From contig CABYGG010000005.1 in the NCBI GenBank assembly GCA_902518505.1, forward strand, positions 32,103 to 96,102: a stretch of DNA of 64,000 bases. The letters are read 5' to 3'. A program made the translations under genes and the position numbers. The notes below the pieces were generated by a model. That model saw nothing but the letters and a program-made list of their open reading frames with translations. It ran no database searches and was not told the DNA's origin. Shown here one piece after another: positions 34,775 to 44,368 of this stretch (position 1 is its first letter; each line of letters starts with the position of its first letter). This DNA is from an uncultured Alphaproteobacteria bacterium. Its GTDB lineage: Bacteria > Pseudomonadota > Alphaproteobacteria > HIMB59.

Positions 34775-35542
34775 ATGATTAAGTTTTTAAAATCTATGGC
34801 TATCCCAACAGCTGCTCTAGTAGCACTGCCAGGAATAGCTTCTGCAAGCGTTGGCTTAGCGCCAGACGACTTTGTTGGGATATCTTTTTGGGTTATCTCA
34901 ATGTGTATGGTTGCCGCTACTGCATTCTTTTTCCTAGAAACTAACAACGTATCAGGTAAGTGGAAGACATCTCTTGCACTTGGTGGTCTTGTTTGTCTAG
35001 TTGCCGCAGTACACTACTTCTATATGAGAGAAGTATGGGTAACAACGGGTGATACACCTACTGTTTATAGATATGTTGACTGGTTAATCACTGTTCCATT
35101 ACAGATGATTGAATTCTACATTATCCTTGCTGCAGTTGCTGCAGTGTCAGCTGGTATTTTCTGGAGACTGTTAATCGGTACTTTAGTGATGCTTGTTGCT
35201 GGTTATGCTGGTGAAGCTGGCTTCATCAACGCATGGGCAGGATTCATCGTAGGTCTAGCTGGTTGGGCATACATTTTATATGAAATTTTTGCTGGTGAAG
35301 CTGGTAAAGCTGCTGCTGACAAATGTCCTGCAGCTGTTCAAACAGCTTTCAACACAATGAGATGGATCGTTACAGTTGGTTGGGCAATTTATCCATTAGG
35401 ATATTTCTTCGGTTACTTAACTGGAGGAGCTGATGCTGTAACTCTAAACGTTATCTATAACGTTGCTGACGTTGTGAATAAGATTGCTTTTGTCGCAGTT
35501 ATTTGGGCTGCTGCTGTAGCATCTTCAGGCAAAAAAGCTTAA
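34775..35542 (+). CDS. Proteorhodopsin, blue-absorbing proton pump
   Basis: Light-driven outward proton pump, seven membrane helices with retinal on a lysine. The 255 residues include a signal-peptide-like N-terminus, the Schiff-base acceptor Asp102 in RYVDWLITVPLQMIEF (Asp97 in reference numbering), Thr106, donor Glu113 (Glu108), His80 (His75) and retinal Lys236 in DVVNKIAF. The spectral-tuning position is Gln110 (reference 105), which predicts blue absorption as in open-ocean forms. All residues for proton pumping are kept. A strong terminator follows directly, so the carotenoid genes are not simply its operon. Codons are somewhat richer in G/C third positions than neighbours, suggesting high expression. 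Confidence 0.97.
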   Translation: MIKFLKSMAIPTAALVALPGIASASVGLAPDDFVGISFWVISMCMVAATAFFFLETNNVSGKWKTSLALGGLVCLVAAVHYFYMREVWVTTGDTPTVYRYVDWLITVPLQMIEFYIILAAVAAVSAGIFWRLLIGTLVMLVAGYAGEAGFINAWAGFIVGLAGWAYILYEIFAGEAGKAAADKCPAAVQTAFNTMRWIVTVGWAIYPLGYFFGYLTGGADAVTLNVIYNVADVVNKIAFVAVIWAAAVASSGKKA

Positions 35543-35562
35543 TAAAGCTTTATAACCTATTT

Positions 35563-35597
35563 AAACCAGGCAAGGCTAACTTGCCTGGTTTTTTTTT
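35563..35597 (+). terminator. Strong intrinsic terminator after proteorhodopsin
   Basis: Perfect 12-bp stem AAACCAGGCAAG-(5)-CTTGCCTGGTTT running into nine T. It is the clearest terminator in the window. It ends 28 bases before the crtI start, so crtI-B-Y-blh needs readthrough or its own promoter in that short gap. Confidence 0.93.
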
Positions 35598-35624
35598 GTC
35601 TAAATTTCATATACTTTAACTATC

Positions 35625-37112
35625 TTGAGCAAGAGAGTTGTAGTTATTGGTGGAGGTTTTGGAGGACTAGCTGCTGCATTAAGGTGCAGAAAACTTGGTT
35701 TTGATGTCACGCTGCTTGAAAGACTTAACATGCTTGGCGGAAGAGCAAGAGTTTTCGAAAAAGATGGTTATAGACACGATGCTGGACCAACTGTTATAAC
35801 AGCGCCCTTTTTGTTTGAAGAACTTTTTGAATTATTTGGTGAAAACTTAAAAGATTACTTAAATTTTAAATCCTTAGATCCTTGGTACAGATTTTACTTT
35901 CACAATGGAAAAACTTTTGATTATCGACCATCTATCGAAGATACAAATAATGAAATAAGAAAATTTGATGAAAATGATGTTGATGGGTATGACAAATTAT
36001 TAAAAACTTCAAAAGATATTTTTGAGGTAGGTTTCGAAAAGTTATCGGATAAGCCATTTATTTCCTTTTGGGAAATGGCAAAGCAAATACCGTCGTTAAT
36101 AAAACTCAAAAGTTATTTAACAGTCAGTCAATTAGTAAATAGCAAATTAAAAAATAAGTATCTGCGGAAGGCATTTTCGATACATCCTTTATTAGTTGGG
36201 GGCAATCCGTTCACTACAACATCTATATATGCATTAATACACTATCTTGAAAGAAAGTGGGGGGTGTACTTTTGCATGGGAGGCACAGGTAAAATTGTGA
36301 GAGAGTTAGAAAATTTAATGTTAAGAAAGGGTATTACTATTAATAAAGAAACCGATGTAAAGCAAATTTCCATTATAAATGGTAAAGCAGAAAACGTGGT
36401 GCTCAATAACGGAAAAAAAATACCTGCGGATCTTGTGATTTGTAATGCAGATCCCCCTACAGTTTACAGTGAAATGTTACCATCAGAATACTCCAGAGAT
36501 AGTCTTCTCAAACCTAAGAAATTTACACATTATTCTATGGGCCTTTATGTTCTTTTTTTTGGATCGAAGAAAAAATTCTCTGATGTCGCTCACCACACTA
36601 TTTGGATGTCTGAAAGATATAAAGAGCTCCTTCACGATATTTTTGAGAAAAAGATTTTGACTGAGGATTTTTCACTTTATCTTCATCGTCCAACAGCAAC
36701 AGATGATACTTTTGCACCAGAAGGATGTGATAGTTTTTATGTGTTATGCCCTGTTCCTAATCTTCAAGGAAATGTTCAATGGAATTCAGAGGGTCCGAAA
36801 CTTAAGGATAGAATAGTTGAAGCACTGGATAAAACTATTATGCCAGGACTAAAAGAAAACATTGAGGCAGAATTCTGGATGACTCCTGAGGATTTTAAAA
36901 ATGATTATAGATCAAAATACGGAGCTGGATTTTCCGTGGCACCAATTTTTTCTCAATCGGCATGGTTTCGCTATCACAACAAAGATAAGAAAATACCAAA
37001 TTTATATTTTTCAGCTGCGGGATCACATCCAGGTGCCGGAATACCAGGTGTATTGTGCTCTGCTAAGGTAATAGAGAAGCTTATAATTAAGGATTTCAAA
37101 GTTAGTCATTAA
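35625..37112 (+). CDS. crtI: Phytoene desaturase CrtI
   Basis: FAD-dependent desaturase turning phytoene into lycopene. The 495 residues show the dinucleotide-binding motif VVVIGGGFGGLAAALRCRKLG (about 5-25), ERLNMLGGRARVFEKDGYRHDAGPTVI (about 32-58) and the C-terminal carotenoid signature NLYFSAAGSHPGAGIPGVLCSAK (about 463-485). The start codon is TTG at 35625; no in-frame ATG fits the conserved N-terminus. Its end lies one base before crtB. The cluster order crtI-crtB-crtY-blh leads from phytoene to retinal, with crtE divergent. Confidence 0.95.
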   Translation: MSKRVVVIGGGFGGLAAALRCRKLGFDVTLLERLNMLGGRARVFEKDGYRHDAGPTVITAPFLFEELFELFGENLKDYLNFKSLDPWYRFYFHNGKTFDYRPSIEDTNNEIRKFDENDVDGYDKLLKTSKDIFEVGFEKLSDKPFISFWEMAKQIPSLIKLKSYLTVSQLVNSKLKNKYLRKAFSIHPLLVGGNPFTTTSIYALIHYLERKWGVYFCMGGTGKIVRELENLMLRKGITINKETDVKQISIINGKAENVVLNNGKKIPADLVICNADPPTVYSEMLPSEYSRDSLLKPKKFTHYSMGLYVLFFGSKKKFSDVAHHTIWMSERYKELLHDIFEKKILTEDFSLYLHRPTATDDTFAPEGCDSFYVLCPVPNLQGNVQWNSEGPKLKDRIVEALDKTIMPGLKENIEAEFWMTPEDFKNDYRSKYGAGFSVAPIFSQSAWFRYHNKDKKIPNLYFSAAGSHPGAGIPGVLCSAKVIEKLIIKDFKVSH

Positions 37113-37113
37113 G

Positions 37114-37989
37114 GTGACATCATTTAAAACAAATACCTATAGCATTAAATCGGAAGGTAAAAGTTTTTATTGGGCAAGTTTTTTTTTACCCAAAAAAAAT
37201 AGAATTGCAGCTTCAAGGCTCTATAGCATATGTCGATATCTAGATGATGTGGCAGATAATTCGAAGTTAGATACCTCTTCTCAAATAAAAAATATATTTA
37301 ATCAAATAAAAGAAAATGAAAGCTCTGAGATAAATATCTTTTTTAAAAAAAATAATATTAACCTTGGTATTTTAAAGGATCTAATAGATGGTTTGATCAG
37401 CGATCAGCAGAACGTCAGAGTTACAGATGAGAAAGAATTAATAGATTACTCATACAAGGTTGCTGGAACAGTGGGTTTGATGATGTTACCAATAATTAAT
37501 ACCAAAGATGCTGAAGCAAAAAAGCATGCTATTGATTTAGGAATTGCTATGCAACTAACAAATATTGCAAGAGATGTTTACGAGGACGCAAAAATGAATA
37601 GGTTATATCTACCAAAAGAATGGTTAGGACAAGTCTCAGTAAGTGACCTGATAGATAATAAATTAGATGATCAAAAAAAAAGATTAATTGAATTGTCTAT
37701 TAAAAATTTAATAGAACTCTCTGATAAATTCTATGCGAACGGTTTTTCTGGTATGAAATTTATTCCTCTTAGAACCAGACTAGCAATATTTTTTGCAGCA
37801 AAAATTTACAAAGGGATTGGGGAAAAGATTAAAAATGGTGGTTATGTTTACAAGCTTGAAAGAATTTATTTAAACAAATTAGAAAAATTATGGATTACAA
37901 TAATTTCTATACCTGAATTTTTATTTTTAAAAAATATTTTTAAATCCTACAAACCAATTAGGGGCTCTTTTAAAAATGAAAATATATGA
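37114..37989 (+). CDS. crtB: Phytoene synthase CrtB
   Basis: Condenses two geranylgeranyl diphosphates to phytoene. The 291 residues contain both Asp-rich motifs, YLDDVADNS (about 42-50) and NIARDVYEDAKMNRLYLP (about 149-166), together with KSFYWASFFLP at the start and the ALDLG-like membrane-proximal segment KKHAIDLGIAMQLTN. The start is a GTG immediately after the crtI stop, and its end overlaps crtY by 14 bases. It is translationally coupled within the carotenoid operon. Confidence 0.94.
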   Translation: MTSFKTNTYSIKSEGKSFYWASFFLPKKNRIAASRLYSICRYLDDVADNSKLDTSSQIKNIFNQIKENESSEINIFFKKNNINLGILKDLIDGLISDQQNVRVTDEKELIDYSYKVAGTVGLMMLPIINTKDAEAKKHAIDLGIAMQLTNIARDVYEDAKMNRLYLPKEWLGQVSVSDLIDNKLDDQKKRLIELSIKNLIELSDKFYANGFSGMKFIPLRTRLAIFFAAKIYKGIGEKIKNGGYVYKLERIYLNKLEKLWITIISIPEFLFLKNIFKSYKPIRGSFKNENI

Positions 37990-39061
37990 TGTAGCATTTT
38001 TAGGCATGGGTGCCAGTGCCCTTGCTACTGCAAAATTAAAGTATAAGGGAACAAGTATTAGTTTAATTGGCATTGATAAAAATTATAATAGCAAAAGAAA
38101 TAATTTTTTTGCATTTTGGCTGACAGATTGGATGAAAGATTTTGATAGTCTTGCACAAAAAAAATGGTTTTGCTGGAACTTTTACATAACAAATAATCAT
38201 ATAAAACATGAAACTAAGGATTTACCCTATTGCACTATAAGATACCAAGATTGGAAAAATTATTGCTTAAAAGGTTTAGAAAACTTATCAATTAAAGAGT
38301 TCAATGTTCAAAGTATTAAGAATTTAAAAAAATACTATGAAATCAAGCTAGAGAATGGTGAGGAAATTTTTGCTAAGAAAATTTATGATTCTCGTACACC
38401 GAAATTAGAAAATGAAAAAGTAAAACAGCATTTTTTTGGATACCTAATAGAAACTAAACAAATGATAAATAGTAATAGTGTGACCTTAATGGATTTTCGC
38501 GTTGAACAAAAAATGGGATTACATTTTGTGTATTGTTTACCAATAGATGAAAATAGAATGTTAGTTGAGTCAACAGTTTTTTCTTCAGAGATCCAAGAGG
38601 ATGCTTGGTATCAAAAACAGATATTAGAATACATTGAGACAAAATTAAATTTATCTGAATATAAAATAGTTGATGAAGAAAAAGGTGCGTTACCAATGTA
38701 TGATATTGAAAACAAATCAAGTGAAAATTATATTAATATCGGTTCAAGAGGTGGTGCCACCAAAATATCAACAGGGTATGCTTTTTCCTTTTTTCTAAAA
38801 AACATAAAGTTAAATTTTGAAAATATTAATAAAGCTCATCACTCATATTTTGATAAATGGATGGATAAGGTATTTGTGAATTATCTGAAAAATAATAATG
38901 GAACAGAGAAGGTTTTTATTAATATGGCTTACTCTTTAAATGGCAATGAATTTGCATCATTTATGATGGGTGTAGCTGATTTTCCGACAAAATTAAAGGT
39001 TATTATGTCAATGCCAAAAATTAAATTTATAAAAAGTGCCCTAAGCACCATTCGTAATTAA
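37976..39061 (+). CDS. crtY: Lycopene beta-cyclase CrtY
   Basis: Forms the beta-ionone rings of beta-carotene from lycopene. The 361 residues begin with a dinucleotide fold YDVAFLGMGASALATAKL (about 4-21). Later blocks are FFAFWLTDW, LPYCTIRYQDWKNYC (about 83-97), the FDSRTP-like element YDSRTPKLEN, and MLVESTVFSSE. These are typical of CrtY-type cyclases, though the protein is diverged. It overlaps crtB by 14 bases and blh starts at the next base after its stop, so the four genes are tightly coupled. Confidence 0.9.
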   Translation: MKIYDVAFLGMGASALATAKLKYKGTSISLIGIDKNYNSKRNNFFAFWLTDWMKDFDSLAQKKWFCWNFYITNNHIKHETKDLPYCTIRYQDWKNYCLKGLENLSIKEFNVQSIKNLKKYYEIKLENGEEIFAKKIYDSRTPKLENEKVKQHFFGYLIETKQMINSNSVTLMDFRVEQKMGLHFVYCLPIDENRMLVESTVFSSEIQEDAWYQKQILEYIETKLNLSEYKIVDEEKGALPMYDIENKSSENYINIGSRGGATKISTGYAFSFFLKNIKLNFENINKAHHSYFDKWMDKVFVNYLKNNNGTEKVFINMAYSLNGNEFASFMMGVADFPTKLKVIMSMPKIKFIKSALSTIRN

Positions 39062-39877
39062 ATGTACGAATTAAACTTTATATCTTTACTTGCTCTTTGC
39101 ATGGTTTCATTCATAGGTGTGCCGCATGGTTCATTTGACGGAGCTGTAGCTGCACTGTTAGGGTATAAGACAAGAAAAGATTTTTTTTTATTTGTATTCT
39201 TATATTTAATTATTTCTGCCGCAGTGATTATATTTTGGATTTACTTTTCCGTAATTGCTTTAATTTTATTCATTTTAATGAGTGTCGTTCATTTTGGATT
39301 ATGTGACTGGTCCTATCTAGGCTTGAAGAAATATAAATGGTCTGTTTCTTTAACGCATGGTTTAAATATTGTATTTGGGATTATTTTTTTTCACACTAAC
39401 GAAACATTTGAGATATTTACTTTTTTATCAAATCAATCTTTTAATCAATTTCAAGAATATCTATATATCATTTACATTTGTTACTTTTTTCTTTTGATTA
39501 GATATGCATATTTGGCAATTAAATTTACAAAATTAAGATTGGGGATTTTAGAAATGTCTATTATTTTATTGGTAATATTTTTAACAGAACCGCTCGTGGC
39601 ATTTTCTATCTATTTTTGTTTCATTCATACTTTTAAACATGTTAAATCAATATTAAAAGATACATCAAAATATCTATCAAATAACAAATTTATAACTATA
39701 ACTACCATCTCTTTTACTATCTTAACATGGGTCGGCGGCAGCTTAGCAATTATCTATCTTCATAAGAGTTTTTCTTTTGATGAGTCTTTTATAAAGACAC
39801 TGTTTATTGGATTAGCGGCATTAACTCTTCCCCATATGACTTTAGTAGATATCTTTTATAGAAGAAAATTTAATTAA
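39062..39877 (+). CDS. blh: Beta-carotene 15,15'-dioxygenase Blh
   Basis: Membrane enzyme that cleaves beta-carotene into two retinals, the chromophore of proteorhodopsin. The 271 residues have six to seven hydrophobic segments and family His motifs: IGVPHGSFDGAVAALLG (about 18-34), SVVHFGLCDW (about 75-84), FIHTFKHVKSI (about 181-191) and LTLPHMTLVDIFYRR (about 252-266), the likely iron ligands. It ends the operon and runs 8 bases into the opposite-strand ispH. Confidence 0.93.
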   Translation: MYELNFISLLALCMVSFIGVPHGSFDGAVAALLGYKTRKDFFLFVFLYLIISAAVIIFWIYFSVIALILFILMSVVHFGLCDWSYLGLKKYKWSVSLTHGLNIVFGIIFFHTNETFEIFTFLSNQSFNQFQEYLYIIYICYFFLLIRYAYLAIKFTKLRLGILEMSIILLVIFLTEPLVAFSIYFCFIHTFKHVKSILKDTSKYLSNNKFITITTISFTILTWVGGSLAIIYLHKSFSFDESFIKTLFIGLAALTLPHMTLVDIFYRRKFN

Positions 39878-40808
39878 GAAAATTAGGTATTTTAAAGGTG
39901 ATATTTTCATCCTCTTTAAAATTTAAAACTTCGATTGCATAAACTTTTTTTATCTGATCAATAAATAAATTTAATTGTTCTTCAGGAGCAGATGCACTAG
40001 CTGTCAAACCTATTGTATTGAATTCTGATAAATTTGAATAATCAAAGTCGTTTATATTTTCAACTAGTTCACTATGTTTACAGCCAAATCTTTTAGCAGT
40101 TTCGACTAACCTAATTGAATTGGAACTATTGTGGGCACCAATCACATAAAAAGCATCAACATTTTTAGACATTTCTTGTACAGATAATTGTCTATTTGAC
40201 GTTGCATAGCAAATATCGGATTTTTTAGGAGCTAGAATTGAAGGAAATTTTTTTTCTAAAGCATCAACAATACTTTGTGTATCAAAAACCGATAAGGTTG
40301 TTTGTGTAATGTAGGCAAGTTTTTGATTTGATGGGAAATATAATTTCTCAACATCTTCAATATTTTGAACTAAAGTTAAATTGCTAATATCCTTTAGCTG
40401 TCCAGCTGTCCCGTCAACCTCAGGGTGATGTTCATGGCCGATCATAATTATCTTATATTTGTTTTTTTCTAATTGAATTATTTCTTTATGAATCTTACTA
40501 ACTAATGGGCAGATGGCATCATAAAATAATAGATTATAATCTTTGGCTTTATTAATTACTCTTTGTGCAACACCGTGCGCAGAAAAAATTACTGGTTGTT
40601 TTGTATTTTTAGGAATTTCTTCTAACGAGTCTACGAATACAACGCCTTTTTCTCTCAAATTATTGACAACGAATTTATTATGAACAATCTCATGACGGAC
40701 ATAAACTGGAGCTCCATATTTCAAAAGGCTTTTTTCGACCATTTCAACGGCTCTCTCAACTCCAGCACAAAAACCTCTGTGTTTGGCAGTTATAATCTTT
40801 TTAACCAC
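39870..40808 (-). CDS. ispH: 4-Hydroxy-3-methylbut-2-enyl diphosphate reductase IspH
   Basis: Last step of the MEP pathway, giving isopentenyl and dimethylallyl diphosphate. The 312 residues include the cluster-binding Cys14 in KHRGFCAGVERAVEM, Cys in AICPLVSKIHKE (about 100), and Cys in KSDICYATSNRQ (about 200), plus the substrate histidines in HEIVHNKFVV and IGHEHHPEVDGTAGQ. It faces blh with an 8-base overlap of the two ends. Its place next to the crt genes puts isoprenoid supply beside carotenoid use, though it is on the other strand. Confidence 0.96.
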   Translation of the reverse strand: MVKKIITAKHRGFCAGVERAVEMVEKSLLKYGAPVYVRHEIVHNKFVVNNLREKGVVFVDSLEEIPKNTKQPVIFSAHGVAQRVINKAKDYNLLFYDAICPLVSKIHKEIIQLEKNKYKIIMIGHEHHPEVDGTAGQLKDISNLTLVQNIEDVEKLYFPSNQKLAYITQTTLSVFDTQSIVDALEKKFPSILAPKKSDICYATSNRQLSVQEMSKNVDAFYVIGAHNSSNSIRLVETAKRFGCKHSELVENINDFDYSNLSEFNTIGLTASASAPEEQLNLFIDQIKKVYAIEVLNFKEDENITFKIPNFLN

Positions 40809-40840
40809 GGTAAATTGTTATCATATTATTAAGAGAAAAA

Positions 40841-43800
40841 TTATTTTATAATTAATAAAAGTTGCTGAGCCTCAATATTTTCACCAGCTTTTACGCAAAG
40901 TCTCTCAACTATTCCAGGTTGGTCTGCGTAAATAACTGTTTCCATTTTCATGGCCTCAATAGTGCATAATTTAGCACCCTTCGGCACTTTTATTCCCTCA
41001 GTAACAGCAACGTCTACAAGTAAACCAGGTATAGGGGCCGCAACATGATCTTTGTTGCTAGGATCGGCAATTTCTTTAGCTAAATCGTCAACTGCAATAG
41101 AATTATCTTTAATGTCGACTGATCTGGCCTGGCCATTCAATTCAAAATATACTGTTCTGTAACCTTTTTCGTTTGGCTCGCTTAAAGTGAAATATCTTAT
41201 TATAAGTGTTTTACCAGGTTCTATAGAAACATATATCTCTTCCCCTGTGTTCATCCCAAAGAAATAGTTTGATGTTGGGATAACACTTGTATTACCAAAT
41301 TTCTTTTTGTGTTTTATATACTCATCAAAAACCTCAGGAAAAAATATTTGTGAAATTGTATCTTTCTCTGAAATAGTCTCACTATACTTCTTTTCCAATT
41401 CTTTCGTTCTATTTTTAATTTTTAATGAGGGTAGCTTTGATCCAAATCTATAATTAATTGGTTTTTTTCCTTTTAAAATTTTCTTTTGGAGCGCTTTTGG
41501 GAAGCCTTTATATGGTTGACCTAATCGGCCACTAAAGAATTCGATGACTGATGCAGGAAAGCCAACATCCTTTTTAGGGTCTAAAACATCTTGAATTTGA
41601 ATATTATTTGCCAACATATAAATTGCCATATCACCAACAACCTTAGATATAGGTGTGACTTTAATTACATCGCCAAATATTTTGTTCACTTCGGCATACA
41701 TTGATGCAAGTTCTGGCCATCTCTCGTCTGTAATGCCCATTGACCTTGCTTGCTCTCTTAAATTAGTGTATTGACCACCTGGCATCTGATGTAAATATAC
41801 CTCTGACATACTAGTGCGAGTTTTACTTTCGAAAGGTTGGTATTGTTTTCTAACACCTTCCCAATAATTTGCAGCAGTCCTGACAACAGCAGAAGAAATT
41901 TTTGGATCTCTTTTATTGCCATCAAGGGATTCTAAAACTGCACCAAAACTAGGTTGCGATGTGAAGCCAGACCAAGAGTCAATTGCTACATCAACAATAT
42001 CTACCCCTGCTTCCGAGGCATTAAGCAATGTTGCAACACCATTTCCACTTGTATCGTGAGTATGGAAATGGATTGGAATCTTTATACTTTTTTTTAATTC
42101 TTTGAATAAAATTTTTGCTGCCTTGGGTTTACACAAACCTGCCATATCTTTGATTGCAAGAAAGTGAACTCCCATTTTCTCGAGCTTTTGCGCCATTTTT
42201 AAGTAATAATCGAGTGTATATTTTTTCTCTGCTGGAGACGATAAATCGCCAGAGTAACAAATAGAAGCTTCACAGATTTTTCCAGATTTTAATACTTCGT
42301 CAATAGAGACTCTCATATTTTCAATCCAGTTTAGTGCATCAAATATTCTAAAAACGTCAATCCCAGACTGAGCGGAGAGTTGTATAAACCTTCTTAAAAC
42401 ATTATCAGGATAGTTTGTATATCCAAGAGCATTCGACCCTCTGAATAACATTTGTAATAAAGCTGAGGGCATTTGTTCACGTAACTTTTCTAGACGCTCC
42501 CATGGATCCTCTTTTAAAAATCTCAATGCAACATCAAAAGTTGCTCCACCCCAACACTCAACTGAGAATAAATTTTTGAGTCTTTCTTCATATAAGTCAG
42601 TTATGCCTAACATATCTTGTGTTCTCATTCGAGTTGCAATCAAAGATTGATGAGCGTCTCTAAAGGTAGTGTCTGTAATCAATAATTGTTTTTCTTTTAA
42701 CACAGTCTCAGCAACAGCAGATGGCCCATTAGTATCTAAAATTTGTTTATAAGTTTTATTGACAGTCTCTTGTGCTTTTTTTGATCTAGATATTCCATAG
42801 TCTGAGAGTTTTGCTGGTGTTGTCTCTCTTAATTTTGGTCTATTAGCGACTTCTGGGTTACCGTTGACAATAACTTCAGCTAAGAAGTTTAATGTTTTGG
42901 TTGCTCTATCTTTTCGACCAGAGAATTGAAATAAACTTTTTTCACTATCTATAAATTTTGTATGGTATTTGAAAACATCAAAACCCTTGTGGTTAATTAA
43001 CTTTAATAAAAAAGGTATATTTGTTTTTACACCTCTTACGCGAAATTCACTCAATGCTCTATTCATTCGTCTCTTTGCTTCAATAGGGGTTTGGCCTTTT
43101 GCAGTTACTTTAACTAAAAGAGAGTCATAATAAGGAGTAATAACCGTACCAGTAGATGCAGTTCCAGCATCTAGTCTTATTCCCAAGCCACTTGCAGATC
43201 TATAAACATTAATTTTACCGTAATCTGGAGCAAAATCATTAGCGGCATCTTCTGTTGTAACCCTTGATTGGATAGCATGACCTTTCATATAAATGTCTTT
43301 TTGAGTTGGCACTCCACATATATCATCTCCAATTTTAGCACCAGCTGCTAAGAGGAACTGAGCTTTTACAATATCAATACCAGTAATTTCTTCTGTTACA
43401 GTGTGTTCAACTTGAACTCTTGGATTAACTTCAATGAAGAAAAAATCTCTAGATTTAGCATCCATTAAAAACTCTACAGTTCCCGCACATGAATAATTAA
43501 CTTGTTTTCCTATTCTAACACCTGCGTTGCAAATCTCATTTCTCTCTTTGTCAGATAGGTAGGCAGCAGGAGCTCTTTCTACTACCTTTTGATGTCGTCT
43601 TTGAAGAGAACAATCTCTTTCAAAAAGGTGAACTATATTGCCATGCGTATCGCCAATTATCTGAACTTCAACATGAAAAGCTTTTTCGATTAACTTTTCA
43701 AAAAATACGTCATCTTTTCCAAAAGCACTTTTAGCTTCTCTCCTAGCGGTGTTGATTTGATTTTCTAATTCTGTTTCTTTTCTGATCACTCGCATTCCAC

Positions 43801-44305
43801 GACCGCCACCACCCCAGGATGCTTTGAGCATAATTGGATAACCAATTTTTTTTGCAAGATCTTTACATTTTTTTAAATCTTTTGGTAAGGGTCCTGTGGA
43901 AGGTATGGTTGGTACTTTAGCTTTGCCTGCAGTTTTTTTAGCTTCTACTTTATTTCCAAGTGATCGCATAATCTTTGGAGAGGGTCCAACGAAAATAATA
44001 TTATGTTTTGCACATTCATCAGCAAATTCTGGGTTTTCAGATAAGAAGCCATATCCTGGATGGATGGCATCACAACCTGAATTAACAGCAATTTGTACGA
44101 TACCTTTGTAATCAAGGTAAGCCTGAATAGGACCTAATCCTGATCCAACAAGATAGCTTTCGTCTGTTTTGAAGCGGTGCAATGCAAAACGATCCTCGTA
44201 CGAGTAAATGGATACAGTCCTAAAGCCCAATTCAGTTGCTGCACGAGAAATTCTAATTGCAATTTCACTTCTGTTAGCAATTAATATTTTCTTAATTTGT
44301 TTCAT
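40841..44305 (-). CDS. pyc: Pyruvate carboxylase
   Basis: Carboxylates pyruvate to oxaloacetate, refilling the TCA cycle with bicarbonate. The single 1154-residue chain has a biotin carboxylase domain (IANRSEIAIRISRAATELG at the start; ATP loop KASWGGGGRGMRVI near 163; FFIEVNPRVQVEHTVTEE near 288). The carboxyltransferase domain has TTFRDAHQSLIATRMRTQDM (about 553-572) and FHTHDTSG near 750. The biotinyl domain ends in IEAMKMETVIY with biotin Lys1120. Length and order are normal for the homotetramer type. It is a stand-alone gene 32 bases upstream of ispH. Confidence 0.97.
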   Translation of the reverse strand: MKQIKKILIANRSEIAIRISRAATELGFRTVSIYSYEDRFALHRFKTDESYLVGSGLGPIQAYLDYKGIVQIAVNSGCDAIHPGYGFLSENPEFADECAKHNIIFVGPSPKIMRSLGNKVEAKKTAGKAKVPTIPSTGPLPKDLKKCKDLAKKIGYPIMLKASWGGGGRGMRVIRKETELENQINTARREAKSAFGKDDVFFEKLIEKAFHVEVQIIGDTHGNIVHLFERDCSLQRRHQKVVERAPAAYLSDKERNEICNAGVRIGKQVNYSCAGTVEFLMDAKSRDFFFIEVNPRVQVEHTVTEEITGIDIVKAQFLLAAGAKIGDDICGVPTQKDIYMKGHAIQSRVTTEDAANDFAPDYGKINVYRSASGLGIRLDAGTASTGTVITPYYDSLLVKVTAKGQTPIEAKRRMNRALSEFRVRGVKTNIPFLLKLINHKGFDVFKYHTKFIDSEKSLFQFSGRKDRATKTLNFLAEVIVNGNPEVANRPKLRETTPAKLSDYGISRSKKAQETVNKTYKQILDTNGPSAVAETVLKEKQLLITDTTFRDAHQSLIATRMRTQDMLGITDLYEERLKNLFSVECWGGATFDVALRFLKEDPWERLEKLREQMPSALLQMLFRGSNALGYTNYPDNVLRRFIQLSAQSGIDVFRIFDALNWIENMRVSIDEVLKSGKICEASICYSGDLSSPAEKKYTLDYYLKMAQKLEKMGVHFLAIKDMAGLCKPKAAKILFKELKKSIKIPIHFHTHDTSGNGVATLLNASEAGVDIVDVAIDSWSGFTSQPSFGAVLESLDGNKRDPKISSAVVRTAANYWEGVRKQYQPFESKTRTSMSEVYLHQMPGGQYTNLREQARSMGITDERWPELASMYAEVNKIFGDVIKVTPISKVVGDMAIYMLANNIQIQDVLDPKKDVGFPASVIEFFSGRLGQPYKGFPKALQKKILKGKKPINYRFGSKLPSLKIKNRTKELEKKYSETISEKDTISQIFFPEVFDEYIKHKKKFGNTSVIPTSNYFFGMNTGEEIYVSIEPGKTLIIRYFTLSEPNEKGYRTVYFELNGQARSVDIKDNSIAVDDLAKEIADPSNKDHVAAPIPGLLVDVAVTEGIKVPKGAKLCTIEAMKMETVIYADQPGIVERLCVKAGENIEAQQLLLIIK

Positions 44306-44368
44306 AATGCTAAATAAGTTTATTTTTATACATTATTCTGTTTTTTTTCATAGACAATCTATAGAAAA

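Noticed and set aside
35605..35625. Fourth PHO-box-like site before crtI (CTTTAAC)
   Set aside because: The neighbouring half-site is TTTCAT with a 3-base rather than 4-base spacer, and no phosphate role is expected.
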